Positions 1 through 5,916 of a stretch of DNA of 14,463 nt are shown piece by piece. Position numbers and translations under genes: made by a program. The notes under the pieces were generated by a model, which was given only the letters and a program-made list of their open reading frames with translations, was not told where the DNA came from and did no database searches. The stretch is from an uncultured Clostridium sp. Lineage in GTDB: Bacteria > Bacillota > Clostridia > Lachnospirales > Lachnospiraceae. The stretch lies in contig UPYT01000036.1 in the NCBI GenBank assembly GCA_900538475.1, forward strand, positions 1-14,463, given 5' to 3'. How positions within the stretch are numbered: position 1 is the first letter of the stretch; each line of letters starts with the position of its first letter.

Positions 1-46
1 TGGCTACCTTAACCCACCGTCTAAAGCCAGTGGGATTGCGGTAGCC
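1..46 (-). mobile_element. Nested hairpin resembling the 3' end of a tnpB-type (IS200/IS605/IS1341) element
   Basis: Two nested inverted repeats are visible. The outer arms are GGCTACC (2-8) and GGTAGCC (40-46), a perfect 7 bp match. The inner arms are CCCAC (13-17) and GTGGG (30-34). On the minus strand the inner hairpin reads CCCACTGG-CTTTAGA-CGGTGGG, a layout typical of the right end of tnpB-type elements, where it overlaps the end of the guide RNA (omega RNA). An open minus-strand frame runs into it, ending in the residues RLPQSHWL before a TAG inside the hairpin. The family assignment is from memory of such ends, not from a search. Other readings are an unrelated stem-loop or a terminator. 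It lies at the window edge, which fits a break at a repeated sequence. Confidence 0.4.
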
Positions 47-437
47 TTATTTCAATACTTCTTTTGAATTCTGAAAGATGCTTCCCATGTGTTGTTCTTA
101 AAGCAACACCCCCAACATCATCGATGTTTCTGGCTATCAGATAACACATATTTTAAAGCCTCATTAAAATCCTGTTCTGTCTGAATTTTAGCATTTTCAT
201 ACATTTTTCGCAACTGTAATCCTATGCTGTTTTTGTAATTCTTTTTATAAACATACTTATGAATCCAGTTGTTAAACTATCTATCATAATAAATATCATA
301 GATACTCAAAATTTTACAGATAAACGAAACTCCAAAGAGCCGACAACATAATAAAAAGCACTTACTAGTAAGCTTGCAGCACCTCCTTCACCGACCTCGC
401 AATGCAGCATTCGCAATCAGCTTCGCTTTTCCTCGAT
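47..437. other. AT-rich, gene-free stretch with broken reading frames and short repeats
   Basis: No intact gene is visible. On the minus strand two short open stretches in different frames follow each other. One of about 50 codons (roughly 275-120) contains GLQLRKMYENAKIQTEQDF and ends at a TGA. The next (roughly 165-24) contains GGVALRTTHGKHLSEF and runs into the hairpin at 1-46. Neither has a convincing start and I do not recognise either protein, so they look like a decayed or frameshifted gene, possibly a transposase remnant. Further along there is a 12-bp perfect palindrome CTTACTAGTAAG (361-372). A GC-richer patch follows with a near-duplicate pair, CGCAATGCAGC (398-408) and CGCAATCAGC (412-421). 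Confidence 0.5.
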
Positions 438-455
438 ATTTGGCTTTCGCCAAAT
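438..455. repeat. Perfect 7-bp stem-loop
   Basis: ATTTGGC (438-444) and GCCAAAT (449-455) form a perfect 7-bp stem around a TTTC loop. No T-run follows on either strand, so it is not a typical intrinsic terminator. It lies just beyond the spoIVB terminator and may be the edge of a dispersed palindromic repeat together with the GC-richer patch at about 373-437. Its function is unknown. Confidence 0.6.
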
Positions 456-464
456 AGAAATCTA

Positions 465-509
465 AAATAGCAGGTCAGCCTGTGAGTAAACTCACTCTGC
501 CTGCTATTT
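465..509 (-). terminator. Probable intrinsic terminator after spoIVB
   Basis: The outer arms AAATAGCAGG (465-474) and CCTGCTATTT (500-509) are a perfect 10-bp inverted repeat. Inside it is a second hairpin with arms GTGAGT (482-487) and ACTCAC (490-495). It starts 17 nt beyond the spoIVB stop. On the minus strand the 3' arm runs into TTTTAGATTT, a modest T-rich tail. The position and strength of the stem make it the natural end of the spoIVB transcript. Confidence 0.7.
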
Positions 510-526
510 CTGCTTTCTGCTTGGGC

Positions 527-1804
527 TCAATGCTCCAGCATATCTTCAATAAATATTCCATATCCTCTTGTGGGATCATTGACAAACACATGGGTCACCG
601 CCCCCACCAGCTTATCATTCTGAATAATCGGACTCCCGCTCATGCCCTGCACGATTCCTCCGGTTATCCGAAGCAATGTCTCATCGGTTACCCGCAGCAC
701 AATACTTTTATTTTTCTGGATGGGATTATATTCCACTTTTTGAATCTCAATTTCATAATCCCGCAGCTTTCCGGAAACATCGCTTCGAATCCATGCGGGG
801 CCCTTTTGAATATCCTGACGATATCCGATTTCCAGAGGTTTTCCGCGCAGCATCCCTTTCATTTTTTCATTGACTGTTCCAAAAATTCCGTCATCCGTAT
901 TGAAGCTAATCGTTCCCAGCTCTGTCCCAGGACCGTAATAGATTACACCGGCCATGACTCCCGGCTTTCCCACTGCTCCCTTTTCAATTCCGAGAATTTC
1001 CGTTTCATAAAGACTCCCATTTTCAATCTCTACTACCTTTCCTGTATCCATATCGCTGATGCCATGGCCCAGAGCCCCAAATTGCCCGTTTTCCTCTACA
1101 TAGGTTATGGTACCGATTCCCTGGGTATCATCCCTCACCCAGGCTCCCAGCTTATACATTCCATCCTGAGTCTTTACCGGATTCATACGAATCTCCATAT
1201 CTTTCCCCTCCCGCCTTACCCGCAGAAGGGCTTCGCTGTCTCCGATGGAGTTCAGACTGGTAATCAACGCTTCCTTGTCTGTAAGAGGCTGTCCGTTTAT
1301 TGCCTCAATGTAATCGCCAGACTGCAAAAGCCCATAAGCAGGCTCCACCTCCTGGCCCTGGCTGTCTGTAAGCCGTCCCGTTCCCACTACCATAACGCCC
1401 TTTGACTTTAGATAAATTCCCACAGGAAGCCCGCAGGGAAGCGCATACCGGGAATCCACCACATCCACCTGAATATCTTTAAAATGAATGGCTCCAAACA
1501 GCTTCAGCCCTACCCGATAGCTTCCAAGCTTTTCCCCATACAGAGACAGAGGCTCTGCCCGGCTCAGGTGAACCTCACCGGAAGGAATATTGGAACGGTT
1601 TCCCAGAACTACCTCTTCACTTTCACTTTGAAGCGTTACGTCAAAGGGAAGATCTAGGCGGAATTCTTCCTGCTCCCGTGCTACAATGCTCAGCTGCTCT
1701 GGAATCTGCCGCTCCATATAGTACCAGATAAAACCAGCTGTAAATACCAGACTAATCCAAAAGATCCAGACCAGGTATCTACGGAATCTCTGTTTTCCAG
1801 TCAT
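527..1804 (-). CDS. spoIVB: SpoIVB, sporulation signalling serine protease with PDZ domain
   Basis: In Bacillus, SpoIVB is made in the forespore, crosses into the space between the two spore membranes, and cleaves SpoIVFA so that pro-sigma-K is processed in the mother cell. This protein has 425 residues. It has a short basic N-terminus and one membrane segment (about 9-28) that acts as signal or anchor. A PDZ-like region spans about 125-210 and an S55 protease domain about 220-425. The catalytic residues can be placed: His247 in GALGHGI, Asp374 in RVTDE and Ser389 in GMSGSP. These sit exactly 11 residues after the B. subtilis positions 236, 363 and 378. The ATG is preceded by AGGAGG (1813-1818) at 8-nt spacing. 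A terminator and a sigma-G-like promoter separate it from recN, so it is probably transcribed on its own during sporulation. The presence of this gene indicates an endospore former. Confidence 0.96.
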   Translation of the reverse strand: MTGKQRFRRYLVWIFWISLVFTAGFIWYYMERQIPEQLSIVAREQEEFRLDLPFDVTLQSESEEVVLGNRSNIPSGEVHLSRAEPLSLYGEKLGSYRVGLKLFGAIHFKDIQVDVVDSRYALPCGLPVGIYLKSKGVMVVGTGRLTDSQGQEVEPAYGLLQSGDYIEAINGQPLTDKEALITSLNSIGDSEALLRVRREGKDMEIRMNPVKTQDGMYKLGAWVRDDTQGIGTITYVEENGQFGALGHGISDMDTGKVVEIENGSLYETEILGIEKGAVGKPGVMAGVIYYGPGTELGTISFNTDDGIFGTVNEKMKGMLRGKPLEIGYRQDIQKGPAWIRSDVSGKLRDYEIEIQKVEYNPIQKNKSIVLRVTDETLLRITGGIVQGMSGSPIIQNDKLVGAVTHVFVNDPTRGYGIFIEDMLEH

Positions 1805-1879
1805 TTCACATACCTCCTCAGCGTACTTTGGAGCTCCTTTTGTTCTTCCCTGTTTTCGTCAGGTTTACAGGAACAGAAA

Positions 1880-1902
1880 AAGGAGCCTTTTTAAAGCTCC
1901 TT
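1880..1902 (-). terminator. Intrinsic terminator downstream of recN
   Basis: The arms AAGGAGC (1880-1886) and GCTCCTT (1896-1902) pair perfectly around a 9-nt loop. On the minus strand the 3' arm continues into a T-run (CCTTTTTCTG), giving a standard terminator for transcripts coming from recN, whose stop lies about 108 nt upstream. The spoIVB promoter candidate lies immediately upstream, so spoIVB transcripts would begin inside the 5' arm and should not form this hairpin. Confidence 0.75.
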
Positions 1903-1904
1903 CT

Positions 1905-1933
1905 TAGTATGTGAGAGTTTCTGAAAAACACTC
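1905..1933 (-). promoter_or_regulatory. Candidate sigma-G (or sigma-F) promoter for spoIVB
   Basis: On the minus strand CATACTA (1911-1905) matches the sigma-G -10 consensus CATWMTA in all seven positions. Seventeen bases upstream, GAGTG (1933-1929) matches four of five positions of the -35 consensus GHATR. Spacing is usual for forespore sigma factors. In B. subtilis spoIVB is under sigma-G with a sigma-F contribution, so location and factor agree. The predicted start, about 6-7 nt past the -10, falls near 1898 inside the terminator 5' arm. The assignment rests on pattern matching only. Confidence 0.45.
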
Positions 1934-1974
1934 TGTCATTTTTTAGCTGTCATTTTTAACCGTTCATTTTGACT
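1933..1974. repeat. Three tandem near-repeats with exact 14-bp period
   Basis: Units are CTGTCATTTTTTAG (1933-1946), CTGTCATTTTTAAC (1947-1960) and CGTTCATTTTGACT (1961-1974). The first two share 11 leading bases and the third keeps the TTCATTTT-like core. They lie between the recN stop and the -35 of the spoIVB promoter candidate, where binding sites for a regulator would be expected. They could also be chance repetition in an AT-rich spacer. Confidence 0.5.
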
Positions 1975-2010
1975 GAATTTTTGATTGGAAGCCGGCGCTG
2001 TTCTTCCATC

Positions 2011-3693
2011 TCAGCTTTCTTCCCTCTTTTTCAGCGCAAGCCTGGTCTGACTGGCCAGCTCCTTCATCTCTCTGGCATTTTGGAGAACAGCCTCTGTAAT
2101 CTCCACACCGCCAAGCAGTCTTGCCAGCTCCTTGACCGTCTCCTCCTCCCTCAGACGGCGAATCTCCGTTTTTGTTTTTCCGCCCTCTGTTGACTTAGCA
2201 ATCTCGAAATGGCAGTCTGCCATGGCTGCAATCTGAGGAAGATGGGTAATACAGATAACCTGATGGGTTCTGGAAATAATAGCCAGCTTTTCTGATACCT
2301 TCTGGGCTGTCCTTCCGCTGATTCCTGTATCAATTTCATCAAAAATCAAAGTAGGAATCTCATCACTGTCTGCAAGCACTGTTTTAATAGCAAGCATAAT
2401 ACGGGACAACTCTCCTCCGGAGGCCACCATGCCAAGAGAGCGGCAAGGCTCTCCCGGATTGGTAGAAATCACAAATTCTGCCTCATCAAAACCATTGGCT
2501 GTATAATGATCCATACGTCTGAATTCCATATCAAACTGGACATCCAGAAAATTCAGATCGATCAGTCCGTCGCGAATTCGAGCCGTTAAAGAAACTGCAG
2601 CCTTCCGGCGAAGTTCAGACAGCTGTCCGCAAAAAATCTCCAGCTGCTCCTGCGCCTTCTCATATTCCCGCTGCGTCTCCCTGCGATATTCATCAAAATT
2701 AGCCAGCTGATCCAGCCGTGTCTTTTTCTCCTCCAGGGAAACGAAAATCTGTTCAATGGTGTTGCCATATTTTGCCTGGAGATTGTGAATCAAATCCAGG
2801 CGCTTTTCCGTCTCTGCCAACTGCTCCTCGTCAAAGCTTACCTCTTCCATATATGCAGCAATGGCGTGGCGGGCATCTGACAGAATAGACTCCGCATCGT
2901 AAAGCTGATCCTCAATGGCCTTCAGGGCTTCATCAAAAGCCACCACCTGCCCCAGCTGACGAATGGCCTGTCCCAGCCCCTCTGTCTCCACCGCATTGTA
3001 AGCAGAGGAAAGACTTTCCAGAATTCTTCTTCCATTAGAAAACCTGCGGTACTGTTCCGCCAGAAGCTCCTCTTCCCCCTCCTTCAAGGCTGCATTTTCA
3101 ATCTCATCTACCTCAAACTGCAGAAAATCCGTCTCTCGCCTTCTTCTTTCTTCATCTGAATTCATTTCCTCCAGCTGTTCCTGCAAAAGCCTGTACCGGC
3201 GATAGCAGCTTTCTATTTTTTCTTTTACAGGCAGGATTTCTGCTTTTCCATAAGCGTCAAGAATCTCCAGATGCTTGGAACCATGAAGCAAAGACTGATG
3301 CTCGTGCTGACCATGGATATCAATTAAAAGTCCCGTCACCTGCCTCAGCTTTGCGGCAGTTACCGTCTCATCGTTAATTTTGCTGACACTTCGGGCCGGA
3401 AGCAGCTTTCTGGAAATAATCAGAAGCCCATCCTCATCAGGAAAAACATCCATTGCTTCCAGAGCTGCCCGCTTTTCCTCTGTTACAGAGAAAACCAGCT
3501 CCACATAGGCATACTCTGCTCCGCTCCGGATAATCTCCCGCGGAGCCTTTTGTCCAAGCGCCAGACTGACCGAGCCAATAATAATGGATTTTCCTGCTCC
3601 TGTCTCACCTGTCAGTATCTCCAGACCGTCGCCAAATTCCACATCCGCCCGCTCAATCAGCGCAAGATTCCTTACATGTAATTCCAGCAGCAT
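2011..3693 (-). CDS. recN: RecN, SMC-like DNA repair ATPase
   Basis: RecN binds DNA ends early in double-strand break repair and helps bring broken molecules together for RecA. This protein has 560 residues, normal for the family. The N-terminal half-site carries a P-loop GETGAGKS (29-36) followed by the family-typical DIHGQHEHQSLL (125-136). A long Glu/Arg-rich coiled coil spans about 155-370. The C-terminal half-site has the ABC signature ASGGELSR (424-431) and Walker B TLIFDEID (448-455). I chose the ATG at 3693 (MLLELHVRNL) over an upstream in-frame ATG at 3774. It matches the usual RecN N-terminus, has AGGAGG (3702-3707) at 8-nt spacing, and avoids overlapping argR. The gene starts 17 nt after argR, an arrangement shared with the ahrC-recN pair of Bacillus. 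A hairpin terminator follows. Confidence 0.97.
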   Translation of the reverse strand: MLLELHVRNLALIERADVEFGDGLEILTGETGAGKSIIIGSVSLALGQKAPREIIRSGAEYAYVELVFSVTEEKRAALEAMDVFPDEDGLLIISRKLLPARSVSKINDETVTAAKLRQVTGLLIDIHGQHEHQSLLHGSKHLEILDAYGKAEILPVKEKIESCYRRYRLLQEQLEEMNSDEERRRRETDFLQFEVDEIENAALKEGEEELLAEQYRRFSNGRRILESLSSAYNAVETEGLGQAIRQLGQVVAFDEALKAIEDQLYDAESILSDARHAIAAYMEEVSFDEEQLAETEKRLDLIHNLQAKYGNTIEQIFVSLEEKKTRLDQLANFDEYRRETQREYEKAQEQLEIFCGQLSELRRKAAVSLTARIRDGLIDLNFLDVQFDMEFRRMDHYTANGFDEAEFVISTNPGEPCRSLGMVASGGELSRIMLAIKTVLADSDEIPTLIFDEIDTGISGRTAQKVSEKLAIISRTHQVICITHLPQIAAMADCHFEIAKSTEGGKTKTEIRRLREEETVKELARLLGGVEITEAVLQNAREMKELASQTRLALKKREES

Positions 3694-3710
3694 GACCGCG
3701 CCCTCCTGTC

Positions 3711-4154
3711 CTATATGAGTTTTCTGATTTTTTCCATAACCAGAATGGTGTCGTCCAGGCTCCGCACGGCGCACAAAATGGTGTCATCACCGGCAATACA
3801 GCCGACAATTTCATGAAAATGAATGGCATCCAGAGCTGCTGCAACCGCCATGGCCATTCCAGATACCGTTTTAATAACCAGAATATTCTGAGCCATGTCC
3901 ATAGATACAAAGCCGTCACGAAGAATCCGAATATATTTATCGCTGAGCGTCTCCTGGGTCTGCATTACCATATACCGCTGCCGACCGTTTTCGCCGGATG
4001 CCTTCGTCAGCTTCAGCTCCCGGATATCCCGGGAAATGGTTGCCTGAGTCACCTGATAGCCCTCCTCCTTCAGATGCTCTGCCAGCTCCTCCTGTGTCTC
4101 TATCTCATATTTCCCAATCAGTTCTACAATCTTGCTGTGTCGCTCCAGTTTCAT
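3711..4154 (-). CDS. argR: Arginine repressor ArgR/AhrC
   Basis: This transcription factor represses arginine biosynthesis and can activate arginine catabolism when arginine is bound as a hexamer. It has 147 residues. A winged helix-turn-helix occupies about 1-70, with the recognition region QATISRDIRELKL (37-49). The C-terminal oligomerisation and arginine-binding domain (about 80-147) includes GCIAGDDTILC (118-128), with the acidic pair Asp123-Asp124 that contacts arginine. The ATG has GGAGGAG (4159-4165) upstream. It lies 41 nt after nadK and 17 nt before recN. No arginine genes or clear ARG box were noticed in this window, so its targets are elsewhere. Its place beside recN is a conserved Firmicutes arrangement. 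Confidence 0.96.
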   Translation of the reverse strand: MKLERHSKIVELIGKYEIETQEELAEHLKEEGYQVTQATISRDIRELKLTKASGENGRQRYMVMQTQETLSDKYIRILRDGFVSMDMAQNILVIKTVSGMAMAVAAALDAIHFHEIVGCIAGDDTILCAVRSLDDTILVMEKIRKLI

Positions 4155-4195
4155 TTTTCTCCTCCATTCCTGCCGTGTGTTCTTTTTCCCGGACT

Positions 4196-5077
4196 TCAGA
4201 TACGGGCCATTTTCTTTCTCAGATTTTCCAAAAACGGGGCATTGCCCAGCTGAATCAAAGAGGTGTATTTTCCGGAACGGCGGATTTCCACTGCATCGCC
4301 TGGTTCCAGAGCCAGCACCTGATCTCCGTCAAATACTGCCGACTGAGGTTTTCTTTCCACATCCAGAGGCTGAATCGTTATCACATCCTCTGCAGACAGC
4401 ACAATACTTCTGGAATTCAGAGAATGGGAACAGATCGGTGTCAGCACCATCAGTTCTGCTCCCGGAGCCACAATCGGACCGCCGGCTGAAAGATTATAAG
4501 CCGTTGATCCTGTAGGCGTTGCTGCAATAATTCCATCTGCCATATATTCATTGATGCATACGCCATTTAAATACACCTGAAAGTTCAAAACCTGCAGCAC
4601 ATCTCTTCGTGTCAGAACGATATCATTCAGAGCAATTCCTCTCATCCGGCACGAATCCGTTCCGTTTCCTTTTTTTACAATCCGCCCTTCCAGCATCATT
4701 CGTTTTTCCAGTGTATAACGATCCTCAAGTAAGGCATCCAGAAAAGGGAAGAGTCCCTCTTCTCCGGAAACCTGGGTCAGATAGCCGAGATGCCCCATAT
4801 TGATCCCCGCCAGGGGAAGCTGCAGCTCCACCAGATCTCTGGCTGCCTGAATCAGGGTTCCATCTCCTCCCAGGGTAATCACACACTGGGTATCCTCCGG
4901 AATATTGCTGATACTGGTATAACCGCCACCCGTTCCTGCTTCCGCTATTTCCCGTTTTTGCTTCTGATGGCTGCCTGTACAGCTGGCGCCGCGGCTCTGA
5001 AGGTATTCTGCAATTTCCCGCGCCAGCTGTCCTGTTCTCTCCTTCTGGGAATTGGCTATCAGATAAAAATGCTTCAT
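4196..5077 (-). CDS. nadK: NAD kinase (ATP-NAD/polyphosphate-NAD kinase)
   Basis: This cytoplasmic enzyme phosphorylates NAD to NADP and so supplies NADPH-dependent biosynthesis. The neighbouring isoprenoid (MEP) pathway is one such NADPH user. The protein has 293 residues, the usual bacterial size. Key motifs are GGDGT (70-74), which binds the phosphate donor and catalytic metal, INMGHLGYLT (92-101), and the NAD-binding stretch TPTGSTAYNLSAGGP (187-201). The ATG at 5077 is preceded by a G-rich AAGGGGGA element about 5-6 nt upstream. It lies 10 nt after tlyA and 41 nt before argR, so it is surely cotranscribed with both. Confidence 0.96.
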   Translation of the reverse strand: MKHFYLIANSQKERTGQLAREIAEYLQSRGASCTGSHQKQKREIAEAGTGGGYTSISNIPEDTQCVITLGGDGTLIQAARDLVELQLPLAGINMGHLGYLTQVSGEEGLFPFLDALLEDRYTLEKRMMLEGRIVKKGNGTDSCRMRGIALNDIVLTRRDVLQVLNFQVYLNGVCINEYMADGIIAATPTGSTAYNLSAGGPIVAPGAELMVLTPICSHSLNSRSIVLSAEDVITIQPLDVERKPQSAVFDGDQVLALEPGDAVEIRRSGKYTSLIQLGNAPFLENLRKKMARI

Positions 5078-5087
5078 TGCTTCCCCC

Positions 5088-5897
5088 TTATGCCTGCAGG
5101 CTTCTGTGGGCTTCCTCTACCACTGCCTTCTCGTCAATCTCATAATCCGGATACAGACTGCCCTCCGGATGATTCTGCAGGTAAAGAAGATACTCAATAT
5201 TGCCCTCTGGTCCCTTAATCGGAGAAAATTCCAGATTCAGAATCTCAAATCCAATGCTTACGGCAAATTCCATTACCTTTTCGATAACCTCCAGATGAGT
5301 GCTCTTTTCCCGCACAACACCTTTCTTCCCCACCTTTTCCCGTCCTGCTTCAAACTGAGGCTTAATCAGACATACAATCTGTCCGTCCTCAGTCAGAAGA
5401 GCCTTTACCGGTCCCAGAACCTTTGTCAGGGAAATAAAAGACACATCAATCGAAGAAAACTGAATCCGATCTTCGATATCCGCCGGTGTTACATAACGGA
5501 TATTCGTCTTTTCCATACAGACAACCCGGGGATCGTTGCGCAGCTTCCAATCCAGCTGTCCGTGTCCCACATCCACAGCATATACCTTTACTGCGCCGTT
5601 CTGAAGCATGCAGTCCGTAAATCCGCCGGTGGAGGAGCCCACATCCATACATACCTTGCCCTCCAGCTCTACGCCAAAATGAGTCATGGCCTTTTCCAGC
5701 TTCAGTCCGCCTCTGCTTACATATTTTAGAGTGGCTCCCCGCACCTCAACCTGTGCCGTTTCCTCAAACATGGAGCCGGCCTTATCTTCCTTCTGTCCGT
5801 CAACATAGACGATTCCTGACATAATAATCGCCTTTGCTTTTTCCCGTGATGCCGCCAGCCCACGGCTGACCAGCATCATATCCAGTCTTTCTTTCAT
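5088..5897 (-). CDS. TlyA family S4-domain/FtsJ-like RNA methyltransferase (hemolysin A family)
   Basis: Members of this family are annotated as hemolysin A or as ribose 2'-O-methyltransferases acting on 16S and 23S rRNA, and in mycobacteria they determine capreomycin sensitivity. The protein has 269 residues. An S4 RNA-binding domain occupies about 1-60, followed by the linker SRGGLKLEKA (61-70) and an FtsJ-type Rossmann fold. Visible motifs are the SAM-binding DVGSSTGGFTD (85-95), DVSFIS (151-156) and LIKPQFE (177-183). AGAGGA (5904-5909) precedes the ATG at 6-nt spacing. Gaps are 19 nt to dxs and 10 nt to nadK. Activity as an rRNA methyltransferase is inferred from the family. A lytic role is unlikely, as there is no signal peptide or membrane segment. 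Confidence 0.92.
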   Translation of the reverse strand: MKERLDMMLVSRGLAASREKAKAIIMSGIVYVDGQKEDKAGSMFEETAQVEVRGATLKYVSRGGLKLEKAMTHFGVELEGKVCMDVGSSTGGFTDCMLQNGAVKVYAVDVGHGQLDWKLRNDPRVVCMEKTNIRYVTPADIEDRIQFSSIDVSFISLTKVLGPVKALLTEDGQIVCLIKPQFEAGREKVGKKGVVREKSTHLEVIEKVMEFAVSIGFEILNLEFSPIKGPEGNIEYLLYLQNHPEGSLYPDYEIDEKAVVEEAHRSLQA

Positions 5898-5916
5898 TCC
5901 TGTTCCTCTCTGTCCC

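Noticed and set aside
482..1405. A 307-codon open frame on the plus strand opposite spoIVB
   Set aside because: It lies antisense to a gene with clear catalytic motifs, has no recognisable domains, starts within the terminator hairpin, and has no ribosome binding site.
1831..1838. GGAGCTCC palindrome in the spoIVB leader considered as an operator
   Set aside because: It is only 8 bp with no flanking symmetry and is expected by chance in a region rich in GGAG motifs.
3694..3774. A longer RecN start overlapping argR
   Set aside because: It would add 27 residues unlike RecN and overlap the argR 3' end; the ATG at 3693 has an AGGAGG at 8 nt.
3711..4154. argR placed in a repair and isoprenoid operon considered as a novel regulatory link
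   Set aside because: argR (ahrC) next to recN is a widespread Firmicutes arrangement, so the gene order alone is not new.
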